Source: Neopestalotiopsis rosae
Taxonomy: Eukaryota; Ascomycota; Sordariomycetes; Amphisphaeriales; Sporocadaceae
DNA: 64,000 nt
Assembly (NCBI GenBank): GCA_023078685.1
Contig: JALGAS010000009.1
Span: 930,001-994,000, forward strand
Reading direction: 5' to 3'
The first letter of the stretch is position 1. Every line of letters begins with the position of its first letter. Shown piece after piece: positions 24,679-36,900 of the stretch. The position numbers and the translations under genes were made by a program. The notes below the pieces were generated by a model that did not search any database, was not told where the DNA came from, and saw only the letters and a list, made by a program, of their open reading frames with translations.

Positions 24679-27600
24679 TTAGCTTGAAGTTTGTGTTTTG
24701 CCAAGGGGCCCCGAGAGAGACCATGGGATTGGTATCAGGCGCGTTCCACAATCAATACAGATGCCATGATGTGATGTTGTTGCACAGACTCGCAAGAAAG
24801 TGTGCTCGTCAAGGGCCATTGTGCAGCCGAGACGCGGTCCATGGCAAGCCGAATGTCGTCAAAATACTCGAGCTGGCGGGGAAAGTGTGGCCACATAGCC
24901 ATTCCGTTACATTGACTATCGAATTCGGCGGTCAGCTCGTCAAAGAGCATGCCAGGGTCGATGATTGATTTTCAGGTGAAAGCCGGGAGCACTTGGGAAA
25001 GTTTAGTTCTGATCAATGGATCGGTAAACCGTAACATCACGGAACACTCCCGGTTACCTTCTCCACGTCGCTAGGTGACTAGCAGTGGTTGGTACGGGAT
25101 TTGAGCCCGGCTGTCGGGAGCCGGGGGGCTCTCTGTAGTGACATCCATCCATCCATTATACTTGCAGGCTGCCGCCTGCGTCTGTGTGATGACCTGTGGT
25201 GATCTTTTCTCCGATTCGATAAGATTTTCCGATGGCCCTTAGCTTGAGCTGTATGCCAGATGGCCTTCATATCGTAGTATGGAAGCCCATCTGGTTCAGT
25301 ATTTCTTCGCTCCACATCCAGATCTTACTGTACGCCATGCCGGTGAAAGAAACAGGAAGAAAGCTCAATTGAGTTGTAGCATGCATACTGTGATGATCTG
25401 AGTGATTTCTCAATCAGACCTGGCCTATGCGCCAGAAAAGTGTGATCAGGACCATCGGGTGTACTCGACATGTCGTGGAATCTTGGTAGCCAGGTAGGCA
25501 GGCATACATGCCTGTCAGAGCGACCACCTGCAGTCTTGGGGAATCTAATCTTGCAAGTCGCGAATGCTCTTTCGGGCCAGCTGAGAAAAGCTGGCTTGAG
25601 CTGAACAGTCATTGGATCAGTAAATCATACGACATGGAGTGGATGCTGAATATGCAGCCGACGCAATATCATCTACAACATTTCGCATGCGAACTTCGCC
25701 TGAACTGAAAGCTGTAGTAGTAGTTGTAGACGATGATGTCCTTCTTTCATGGCTTTCGAAAGCAAACCTCTACGCGGGTGGGGTTCATCTTCGACTTTTA
25801 CCTTACTGACTGGGCTGGCTCTCGATGGGGGACCAGGGGGTTAATTCCCCGAAACCCTTGCGCCTTCTGCATGTGCCCCTCGCCTAGATCCAATCCCACC
25901 CACGTCCCAGTGCCTAGCGTGTGCTGTTGCCCCTCTAAAAATCAAAGGTAGTGCAACCCCCGATCATGCTCAATCACGCTTATTGCCTATTACCACCAAG
26001 AGCAACAAGACGTAATGCGACCGCAAATGCAACGACAACAAGCGAGCGCCCGTTGTCACAATCTGCTTGCCTTAGCAGCCAGCAGCCTTGTCCTATACCC
26101 GATCCTTTTATGGCCATGTTAGAGTACCGGCCCAAGAGAGATGAGGTCAAAGGTAATATCCCGGTGAAAAGGGACGAATTGCGGGGTTTAGGATAGGTAG
26201 GCGAAGGTCCCGGTCCAGGCACGAGGAGCCACAGGCTGGCTTACTTGCAGCTTGCGTGTACTTTTGCATTGATCAAGGCAGGGCATGGGATTGGATAGCA
26301 CTTGGGAAAATAACAAGAGGAAACGAAACATCCAGACCCGAAAGAAACAAACCCAGGGGTCTAGGTCTGGAGCTCTTCAGTCATTGATCCCAGTCTCCTC
26401 TCACCGTCCACCGTGGAAGGGACCTGCACCGCGGCCGACATCTGTCTGTCTCTCTCCTCTCTTTTTTTTTTCTCTCACCGTAAATGATACCAGGTGGAGA
26501 AGAAGACAGAATGAAAAAGAATCAGTCTTGTCTCGACAGACCTTTCCCAGGGAGAGGAGTAAGTGATACGACTTGGTGATGAAAAGACACAGCGGACCAC
26601 AAGTGCACTGAAAGGGTAATGCAACCATCAATCATACAAAAGTCGAGCGAGACAAGCAATATCCCTCCATAGGAAGTCGACTACCGAGTGGCTGCCGCTA
26701 CTTGCCGACTGAACGTTACGGCGCGAGCCTTATATCTGAGTTCAACTATAAACTTATTCGTCCCTCTTTCGTTTGAAACTCGCGTGGCGGGGGGTGGCCC
26801 CTTGGCAAGCCGTTGAACCCTTTTTTCTTCCCTTTCCTTCTTGTTATTTCTTTGCTTTCTCATTCTCTTTTCCCTCCGTTCTCGAATGGAATTACAAGTA
26901 CATGGTAACCTTCCACATTCGAGTGTAGTCTGTCATTCGCGATCTGACTTCGCCTGTTGTGGCTAATTATCGGGAGCGGATTCCGGGTCACCTACCTATT
27001 AGTATCTTTTCTATTTATCTTATCCATCCCCCCTTCCCATCCTCCCTTCCTCAATTATAATGCATCAGTCGAAGAGTAGATGAGGAAACTCCAAGGACCA
27101 CCAGAGTATTACAAGCGCCATCATAAGCCACCATCTGCAATACACCCGCATACAATGCAGCATGTACATGCTCGAAAACTCAGCTGCTCATCACCATGTG
27201 CTCCTGCGAACCCCACCTTGTACTACGACAGGTTTCGGTGGTAGCTAGAATTCGTACCGGACGCAAAATCACCGCCGCTACAGAATTGCTGGCAAAGCTT
27301 TTCTGGCTGGACGTTGAGAGACATTGCCAATGAAGGAGCTCGCTCTGGAACCTTTTCTGCAACCAACACGAAACCACCATTCAGCATTCGTTGACTTGGA
27401 ACGGCTCGATAAATCCTTCTATCATGCTCAGATTGTGGACCGAGATGCCATCGATATTTTCCTCCCGGAACCGAATTCCAGATGATTCCCAAATCCTACA
27501 CGATGAGATATTCTCTCAGAATGGCCAGGGACAAATGATTGGCAATGGGGATATACAACTTCGATTATGTCACATTGCAAGTCACCACAACAGCATGGAG

Positions 27601-28169
27601 CGGGTATTTGAATGTTACCACTTCATCTCAATATTACTACCTCCCATAAATTCATCCTAGACATCTCTCATGCCGACAGATTTCTCCGGTTGAGCGAGGA
27701 ATACTATGGCCAATCCTCAGCCGTACCAAAGTCTGCTCTCATCTTCGCCAACTTCCCAGCTCCGTGGGATATGCAATAAACACAAAACGAGTGGACCTCC
27801 AACGCCAATGATGATGACTGGCCGCCAGATACTATACTATCAAGGACAAACCCCTTTTCAATCTCCACCAATGCAGACGATACCGCACCGAAATGCGGCA
27901 GACGAGGAAATACACCAGAAGCCAGATGTATGCAAAGCAAAATGATGCATCAACGTTGTACAGAGGTATATCCATGCCACAACTAAAAAGAAATTCAAGA
28001 AGGGGTATCTCGCGTACAATTACAACCAAGTACGTTCAATAGGGATATTAGTAGCTCACTTTGGAGCTCAACTGAAAAGGATAAAAGATAATGTCGCCCC
28101 GAGGGGCGGTCGTATCCTCAGGACCGTCTTGGGACAGTCTCGGCAGAGAGAGGATTTCTCAATTCCCTC
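24679..28169. other. 3.5-kb convergent intergenic region
   Basis: No gene is supported. All open frames are below 97 codons. Content seen: a GC-rich hairpin at 25103-25131 (10 paired bases, a 3-base bulge and a 6-base loop), pyrimidine-rich blocks at 26440-26480 and 26818-26880 of the kind that often precede fungal transcription starts, and a small GC hairpin near 28094-28107 (CGCCCC/GGGGCG) just past the stop of the PAS regulator. The blocks hint at a non-coding transcript but do not show one. Confidence 0.4.
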
Positions 28170-30487
28170 CTAATGTCTATGGTGACGGGATGTGTCGGGC
28201 TGATCTATCAAGCCTCCAATGTCGACACGCCCAGGACGGGCTTCGGGTACAGGTCCCTGACTTCGGATAGGTGGAAGCTGATATCCTGGCTGCACAGGCG
28301 GGCGCGCAGCTGGCAACTCGCTTCTAGGGATCTGATATGAAGGACCGGCCGGATGTTCAATACGACCCGAAGAAGGTGCGTATGAGGGAATGTTCGGACT
28401 CACACCGGGACTCGGACCGGCCGGCCCTTGTGTTCCTGAAACGGTCTGCCGTCGAGGCATCATGTCATCACGTTGTTCTCGAGGATCACCAAGCTTAGGC
28501 CGACCTGTGTCAAAAGATGCTGAAACGGGCGTCAGTTGAGGACCGGGCACCTGTTGATGATACGGATATTGAGCTTCTCGAGCATGCGGAGAGGACGATG
28601 GATGCGAGTACATTGGCGGCTGAAGGTTGAGGACCAGAACGACAAAGTAAATCGAGTCTTCCTTCGCGAGTCCGATACGGACTGAGAACTGGCGGCCCTG
28701 TCGTTGAGCCGTTAGGAAGGTGAAGGCATCCTGCCTATCGAATGGGAGCCTCGAGGTGTATTCGGCATCGAGTGGCATTGAATGCACAATCCGTTCCAGC
28801 TCTTGCCTGCCAAAAATAGGGGGCAGATAGTTTGGTTCTTTCCGCCCCTGTTCCGTCTGAAGAGCTCGCTGCAAAGCAGCCACTCTGTCTTTTTCTTGCG
28901 GCGCCATGATCTCTTCGAGTCTTCTCCCCAGAATGGCCTGTGCCATACCAGCACCGATGGCATCAACAAAAGCATTCGATACTCTGACAATTTCAAAGTC
29001 AACAGACAAGAATGCTACTGGCTCCAGCGGTCTTGGAGGTGTCATCAGTGGCGGCGGGTAGATGTGCGCATCACTAATAGAGCCACGCTCAAGGTAACGT
29101 GGTGCTACAGGGTCCGTCGGCTGTGATTTGAGGACCCTATATGACTGGCTTCTCCGCAACGGATCGTCGAAGGCCACTGCTGGTGCGCTAACGGGTGCGT
29201 ATAGAGAGACGGGCCGGGCCCTCGACATCGGATCTGCCGGGTGTTGCTGGAATCGGGACGAGTCGAACCTGGCTTCCCTATCCTCGCGTAAGCGTGGACG
29301 ACCACGCTTCTTGTGTTGGACGTCAATACAAGCATCCTCCTTGCCATTGCTGAGACATCTCGAGCATGGTCGTTGAGCTGTTGGTGGATTCTTGTCAGCC
29401 AGCTGTTCAAAGATCAAGTGATTTGGAACAGTAACAAAGTGTGGGTCAACTTTGACCACCACCTTGCTGGAGGGAGAGATGCTAATGACATGAGATCACA
29501 AGTGTGAAAAGGTAGGTCGCCGTGCGTCTTCCACTACCAAGTAAGGCCATCACACATCGGGAGCAAATTGCATGTGATTTCTAAGGTATATCGTCACTGG
29601 GCGAAGCGTGTTGCAACCATGATTATGGTGCAAGGTGAGGTCTACTTTTGGACGCGAGCTCGGCCTGTCTCGGGACCAGTTCGTCATCGCGGGTCTCGAG
29701 ACAGGATGAGCTCCAAAAGGGGAGTTTGGGGCAGAACGAATCCGGATATTTCATGAGTTGAGGGAATTTCTTGCTGAAGTTACGTACCGTCACATCTACT
29801 GAAAGTTAGTATCACATGCTTATGATTGCTTTCCAAGAAGTTCTGGAAATCGTACCTGAGGTGAGCTCGCTTGCATGGCACGCATGCTGACGCGACGTGC
29901 CCTTTTGTCTTTCGCTGTGACCTAGGGGAAGTATAAGCAGCCGCATCCGCTGTCTGCGGCCTGGGAGGCAACGAGTACGGCGATGTGGTCGGCATCGGCC
30001 CCTGCCTCGGAGGCAGAGCATAATGGGACTGCTGAGAGGCGGACAAGGGTGGCAAGGCAGAGGGCCGACCTTGGGATCCCTCCGGGCGGCTGCCCGGGTA
30101 TTCCGAACGTTCTATTATCTCTGGAGGATACGGACGACCTCCTGAGACTGCGGGCAGAGGCGGTGGCAGATGCGACTGCGTTGATATAGGCGGAATGGGT
30201 ACTCCTCGGATGCCGGGCCCTTGAGCAGTTAGGGTCGGACGATATGCATCATGGGAAGTTGCCTGATAACTGCTCAGACCTCGCTCACCGGCCTCTTGGA
30301 ATGGCTTGGGCGGGAGTGGTGGAGATCCTGACATGGGCGGAGAGGGATATGCCCTTGTGCCAAGGCGGCACTCCGTCTCTGTGTCAGCCCAGCTCAGGTC
30401 ACCGATGAAGCGCGCCAAATCGGATGCGCCTCGGCGATGGCCAAGTCGTACGTAAGGTCGTTCACCTGGGTGATGGTAGGCTTGCAT
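28170..30487 (-). CDS. Zn(II)2Cys6 regulator with AT-hook-like motif and PAS domain
   Basis: Predicted exons on the minus strand: 30487-29856, an 8-nt exon at 29795-29788, and 29377-28170, giving 615 residues. The N-terminal 200 residues are Pro/Ser-rich. The zinc cluster is CVPCKRAHLR, then C212-D from the 8-nt exon, then AQRPCSRCLSNGKEDAC: spacing CX2CX6CX5CX2CX8C. Directly after it, HKKRGRPRLRED holds a GRPR core like an AT hook. A PAS-like region follows at about residues 320-470 (PVAFLSVDFEIVRVSNAFVD ... SIYFVVLVLNLQPP), then a disordered Pro-rich tail. This architecture is known from fungal carbon-source and stress regulators, but I cannot assign an orthologue. The start is uncertain: 30487 is the first in-frame ATG, and an upstream exon is possible. 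The second intron is 410 bp and contains a long hairpin. Confidence 0.8.
29646..29718. repeat. Imperfect inverted repeat inside the 410-bp intron
   Basis: Arms at 29646-29677 and 29692-29718 pair over about 27 positions with a 14-base loop. The segments are TTTTG, GAGCTC and CCTGTCTCG with their complements, then a G/T wobble and GACC. One 5-base bulge (GACGC) and a 2x2 internal loop interrupt them. The two wobble positions are G-U only in RNA of the plus strand, that is antisense to the regulator gene. Confidence 0.7.
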
Positions 30488-33400
30488 GGATTCTGCTCGT
30501 CGAAGCGGTAGAGGGCTGCAAGATCGTGTACTCGGTGCCCTCACAAAGATCGGATATCCAGGATTTCACAGGTCAGACCAAATTTGTACAAGTCCAGCTT
30601 CGTTCTTCGCCAACAAGTTGCATGCCAGCATCAATCAAGCCAACCCCGAGATCGACAATCTAATCCCCCGCAGTAATTGACAGGCGCTTGCTAACAAATC
30701 AGTCTTGGTTGGGTCCAAAGTCTGGCGTCCTTTTCCAACCAGTTGTGTAAGCGAGAAGCCGAGCTGATGATGGGAGTATCCTTGTGGGCTCTTTCTGGCG
30801 GATATTTACTGGCGATCCAGGAATGAAACCAGTTGACAGACAAGATCGATGGAAGGTCGTTGACGATAGACAACCTGGACAGCCCGGCGACTTAGGAAGA
30901 GACAGGGTCTCAAAAGACAAACGTGGGACAGGTTGTAGTTGGTGATACTCGTCCGAAGAAAGCCAGAAACCAGTGACACGGTAAGCGATCTTGTTGTATC
31001 TTGGGGAACTGGAAGAATAGCACCGGGAAGCTGCAGGCGCTTGCGGGACCTTCTCTCCGTGGGACAGACGGCAAGCTGGCTGGCCTAGTCAGTAATTCGG
31101 ATTCGGTATTGGTCCCTAAGTGTGGAGGTACGAGGATGGCGGCGACGACAACGACAGCGACGGCAACGACAACGACAAAACGGCTTTTTGTCTTCTGCCT
31201 CCCCCCTAAACTTGATTGCAGGCTGAGGCTACCTAGGACGGAGCGTCAAGATGGACAATATGCTCGAAAACTTTCGTCTACTATCGTGGTGGGATGACGG
31301 AGGTTTTTGTGCCACTTATTAGAAGATTGGCCCAATATGGACTCGACAAGGATGACGGAGGTGCATGGGCTCATGGGGCGCATCACCGCTGCACAGACTC
31401 TGGGATCCGCTGGCTTTGGCCATGGGACGGGCACTGGTGCTGCTCTGCCACCAGCGCTGGGTGAGCTGCTAGGGGCCACCACCATGGGCATGGGGCTGGT
31501 ACCTAGGCTAGGAGAGGAGGTGACGGGAAAGAGGTACAACCCTAGAATGCCGGCGTTATATATGAGCGTCCGTCTAGCTCAGGTAGGCAATAGTTGGTCA
31601 GCATGGGGGAGGACCATGGGACGAACGCAGAGCATGGGCTTCGCTGGGCTAGGACACGGTGATGATGAGGGTGATGATGGTAGAATGTGGATATGTACTT
31701 TATCCCCCAGGACCCAGGGTGTGTTGATCGCAAGGGGATGAGAGCGGGAAGAAAAGAAAGAAAATAAAGAAGTAAGATTAACGAGAGGTCTGAAAGGACA
31801 CACACAGGCACACACACATGTACACACAAAACGGCGGGAGAGAAAAGAGAGAGTGAGAGAAAAGAAGGGGACTACTACACCAACACACCCTGGACCCATT
31901 GGAGGCAGCATGGGGGGAAATGGATTTCTTGGTCGCGCTGAAAATTAAGTGCGAAGAGAGCAAGAGAGTGAAGAGAGAGAGTGAGTGAGATGGTGGGGGG
32001 CAAGGGTGCCGGAGGTCGAGCGAGCCTGGGCTAGGTACCTGCTAGCTAGCTGTGCCAGGGTCGACCCTCGTTCCCCCCCAATGGGTGAAATCATTCAGCA
32101 TGTGCAGTAGTACCTGGCCAGTAGCAAGCTTCCCCCAGCTGTTAAGTACCTACCTACATTATTCCGTCCTATTACGAACACTGCCTGCCTACTCGCCCAG
32201 AGCAAAATCGAGAAGTAGTTAGAAAACAAAAATAAAATAGAACAGAAAGCTATGAGACCGCACCTGACCGCTTGCGTAGAACATCAATGTTTACAGATCG
32301 TGCAATGCCATATTTTCGACATCAGATGAACTTGATATATTTAGGTACAAAGTATAACACAATCCAGCATGAATGATCTCCAGAGTTTGCCGGATCATGA
32401 TCTGTTGTCAGAGGCCCTCTATACAGACTCGCATTATGCCATGTACGTATGGATGTAGGTACATGCTCTATCATAACGATTTCTTTCCAGGTCTACCCTG
32501 GTTTTGTTACAATACCTTTTTCCCTTAGCTACCTACCCTGTTGTGCAGTTGCCCGGTTCCATGTCGCCCACGGCCAAGGGTTCGAATACTGACTTGCCTG
32601 CTGCTCGGGCGCGTTCTCCACCTGGGATATCAGGACTGTGTTAGTCGAGATTTGCACAGCGGAGAATTATATATTGAGACCTTCGCAAAGGATGATGATT
32701 TTAAAGTGCAGGTAAAGTGGAAGTGGGGGGTGTTTTCGCCTGTCGCGACCGTTCCAACGGCTTTGAGATCATGTGGCAGTTGTCATACACACAGTGGCAA
32801 TGGTATAATTTTACGAGATAGAGCCTACTATGTACATGCACTTGGGGGTGGCCCTGTCTTGCCCAAGTCTTTTGCTGGGGTGTGCCGAAGTTGTATAACA
32901 GGCTCGGCCAATATGTGATGCAAGTGCGTATCCTGTAATAATCATTTCTTTCAGCCTCTTTGCCTCTTTGCTCTCCAAAAGGGAAACCGTGGGTATGATT
33001 TGGCCGTTACTAGAGACGACCGCGGGAGACGAAATATTCAGGTAGCGACACGAGAAGATAACCAATCATGGCATGAGGAGCAGAGTCAGTCCGTATCCTC
33101 TTGTTTCGTATGTCACAAGGTAACTACATGAATAAGATTGAATTCTCATTGGCTGGGAGGATCATGTCGCACAATTGAACGAAGCAAAAGAGACATAGAG
33201 TGGGAGTCGTCGTTGGTAGTTTGCTCCTCAAACCCGGCGGTAGCGAGGCGACGCCACCTGCTCATGCAGAGACGAATGCTGAAGAAATTGAGGATGAAGA
33301 TGTCATACGCACTGCGTGAGAGAACAGGGACCCCATCCACCGAATTGACAGGAACGACGAGAGTGAGAAAAAAAAAAAAAATAAGCTGAGGTAGGGCTCG

Positions 33401-33999
33401 ATAAGGTTGGACGTTCCGCGTCTGCATGACCCTACCAAGCATGCTCTACCGATTCTACAGCTACGTACATGTAAGAGTTGGGAGGAGCCTTACTTTGTGT
33501 GGTACCGCGGATGTGAAAAGGGAGTGTGTGCGCTTCGGGCTTGGCCCAAGACTCTTTCTTGGTTGGCTCAAGGGGGAATGAGATCTTCCTTCTGCATCGC
33601 TACCGACAGGTCCCATCACCAACCGAAAGATTACGGCTAGTACCGACATCCCATCCTTTTCATCGCTTGTCTGACATAGTACCTTACTTTCTGACCTAGT
33701 ATACATACACCTTGGAACATGCCACTAGGCTGTTTTCGAGCCCGTCATGCGTCTTGATACGGACTGGCCGTCATCTAATTAGATGAGAAAAATGATATAG
33801 AGCCCTGCAGTTACGTATCGGTGTTTTGATTATCTTTCCACGCCCTCGGACTCGACATGCTTTGACTTTCTGTAGATAATTAATATCGATAGGCTTTCTC
33901 CAGCCGAATTGGATTGATATTGTGTATGTAGGGGCGACTAGACCCAATGAGTTAATTGCTTGCGGTGTGAGAGAGATGTATCAAGCAAAAAGCCGAATC
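30488..33999. other. Upstream region of the PAS regulator; repetitive, gene-free
   Basis: No gene is supported. A GA-rich block at about 31740-31990 (CT-rich on the minus strand) has the look of a pyrimidine-rich 5' leader or promoter of the regulator downstream of it. A trinucleotide-like (ACG/ACA) stretch lies at 31140-31180, and CA-rich repeats at 31798-31830. Several TACCTAGG/TACCTACC motifs occur (31230, 31500, 32150, 32530). The 144-codon plus frame at 31307-31741 is Gly/Met-rich low complexity and is not called. Confidence 0.45.
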
Positions 34000-36900
34000 T
34001 TGGGGCCCCGGGGGTGGGTTGAGGTGTACACAGTAATGTCACAGCTGGTCGCAACGAGTGGCATTGGCATGGTCTGTTGGCAATTATGTCCCGCAATTTT
34101 TATGCTACCCAAGCCTCGGTCTACCATTTGTTTCTTTTTTTTCTTTCTTCTGAGCCCTCTAACCAGCGCTTGCCTACCTTCTGGGTGGGCGTTGTGTTGG
34201 TGTGCCCAGGTGGGTTGAGTAAGATGATAGTTCGCCTGCATGCAGAAAGGTTCGGCGGGCGCCAGACCCTGCCGGTGCTTCAGCGATCCGAGATTCGCGG
34301 GGAACTCGAGGCCGGGCGCGGCGCATCCCAATCGTCTGGATCTTTCACAAACTACCGTACATGACATGACGTCCGCCTTTCTTGGTGCTTTGGGCTGCTG
34401 AGCGTGCATGTTCATGTTTGAACATTTCGACATGGGGCATTATAGATGCATGTGAAGGATTAGCACCTGCAGTTCTTATTCCTTATTCGTTACCGCAGAA
34501 TATGTGGTAATGCCAATTTTATGATTTATGATCACCTTGCTGGTCCAGTACGTAAAATCTGTGTCAAGTTGCTCGAGTTCCGAACCAGGTAGACATTTGC
34601 ATATATTCGGAGGTATTGTAGTAATATTTGCAGCCTTGTAATATGATGTTTGAGGATTGGACTGAACTGATTTTTCTTTCAGCCAAGCAGGGCTCTCGGC
34701 GATCATTCGCTGCAAGTCTGAAAAAGACAAGATGAACCTTTTTGCTATTAAGCAAAGTATGCACCCACAACCAATTCACATATTGCCAGGGATGTTATAT
34801 TATAGCGGATTTTTTTTTGTGTCCCCCCATCTCCACAATGGATTCCAAAACCCGGGAGACGATGTATGTAATGTCTGCATGGATGGAACAACTCAAGATA
34901 GGGTATGCTCCTCTCGGATCTTGAGAAGGTGGGATCTAATTATACCCGAGACACTGGTAGACCCTGGACTCGTCCCAACTTCAACAAGATGTGCAGATTA
35001 GCAGTAGAAATCCCAACCAGGATGGATTTTCCTGCAGAGGAACGACAAGCGATCGACAAAAGAGGATGAACCACCCACAATGAACATCTCATGCGAACGC
35101 TGATGGGCGGCTTGACCCCGCGTGAGCCTATTCTCATGTACAATGCATAATAATGTTGTTATGAACACGCAGGCACATATGTCATAAACAAGAGGTTGGT
35201 ACGTAAGCGTGGTTCCTTTGGCTGGGGACGGACGAGCTGCAGACACACAGGAACTCGAGCTGCTGTCAATTGTCCGTGCGGATCGACTGGTGCTGCGGTA
35301 GTGAAGATTAGGGGCCGAGCTTCCCTGACCCAGCCAAGAGGAGTCTTGCGGTAAGGATTTCTGAATGATTGGCCCGCTCGAATCAGAGAGAGAAAAAAGA
35401 CCCTTGAGACGTCTTGTCATGACAACAGATGGGATGTTGATTCTGCAATTGCAGCAGGGCCAAGCGCATAGGTAACTTGTAGTGCTGACCAGTGGTTCTA
35501 GTTCTCTGGCTCGTGGCATGCAATATGGTATTCCCGGCCTATAGTATGCGGCTCAAATGGGCCCCTGACGTTCCGTTCGTCAGCGGTACAATAATGTAGT
35601 CGTGCTATTAGTTGGCCAGTGGGGTCTGCGGCCGTTCCCAAGCAGCGACGGCGCTCCCATTTGTGCATCAGTCTTGCGGCTGCACTGCTGCAATTGTTTT
35701 TAGTTTGCGGTCAGTTGATGCACAAAAGATTGAATGTAGCTACGGCGTGCGCAGGTAACAATTGTAGGTGCGCGCTATAGACAAAAAGAATGGTAGTCGG
35801 CCCTGCTAGAGTTGGTCGGGGCGGTTCCTAGCAGATACTATTGGGTAACGATCTCAGCAACTACTGAAGCCAATTGCCAGTTTAACTTTTTGACTATGCA
35901 CAGTCATCACCTCTAAGCGTTCAGCTCTCCTACCAACAGTGCGGTTTTTATATGGCTTGCGACAGCGAATTGCGTAGGCCAATATTGATTTCTAATTCTC
36001 TGCACTCTGCTTTTTGTCGACCCGACTCCAAGGTTGTCACACCAATGACATACTAGACACTGGGCAATGGTAAGAAGCAAAAGACATGTTCAAAGGCGCA
36101 TGCAATCCTTATACTACATACTCCTATATAAAAAATCCAGCCCAGCGCTAACCACTTATCTCCTTGGTCACGATACACGGCGCGAATGCAGGATCGTACC
36201 GCTTAATAAGAGACAAAAAAAACCCTGGCACTTATTGGGGCGGCAGGTCCCATAGCTCGTCCATTATGCCGGAATGCGCTAAAGCATGCACAATTGACCC
36301 CTCCAACAGGCAGGCATCGTATCGCATCGCTTCGCTTGTCCGATCTGTTGAGCCTCTTTCGTCAAACCATGACCCAGGCTTTTCAGTCTTGACGCCGACC
36401 TGGTCGGCGGCTTGTTCTGTTGTAAAACATATCCTTTCATTTGCCACCGTAAGCATCCTCTGGTGATGCCCATGGTGGACACCAGACCGCCTCTTCCTCG
36501 GGTTCCAGCGAATCCACACCAGGGGACGGCGCCTGGCTTGAACAGAAGCCCGGCCGATGCACACTTCAGGTACTGTCCAGTGTCCACTGCCCACCTGGGT
36601 AGGTGCCGGTATGTAGGTCTCAACTCGCTTGAGCTCGGCTCAGCTGTCACTTCCGTCCAAGGGGCCGCGCCGAGAATGTCCCACCTTGTGCCATTGGTGT
36701 ATGAGCGGCCATCTGTGTACGCAGCTTTATTCATGCATTCGGAGAGGAAAATAAAGAGATCTACGTAAGTGTCCCTGGGAGTCAACCAATTGTCCAGTAA
36801 GCTTGCCCGACAGCGACAGGTAGGGGCTGTCCATTATTTTTCAACCTCGTCCTTAAGGGCTTCCCGTGTTCGCATTTAGAGTTTGGTGCTATAATTCCCC

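Noticed and set aside
25079..25160. Possible tRNA on the minus strand (GGCTCAAATCC with GC hairpin)
   Set aside because: The acceptor stem pairs only partly, there is no A box or D arm, and the GC hairpin explains the pattern.
28170..30487. Secondary-metabolite cluster around the PAS regulator or the Zn2Cys6 factor
   Set aside because: No synthase, terpene cyclase, P450 or transporter gene is visible nearby; IDI1 is the single housekeeping type.
31307..31741. 144-codon Gly/Met-rich plus frame
   Set aside because: It is low complexity, has no motif, and lies in repetitive promoter-like DNA.
32575..32600. Second B-box-like sequence (GGGTTCGAATAC)
   Set aside because: The T stem does not pair and no other tRNA part is seen.
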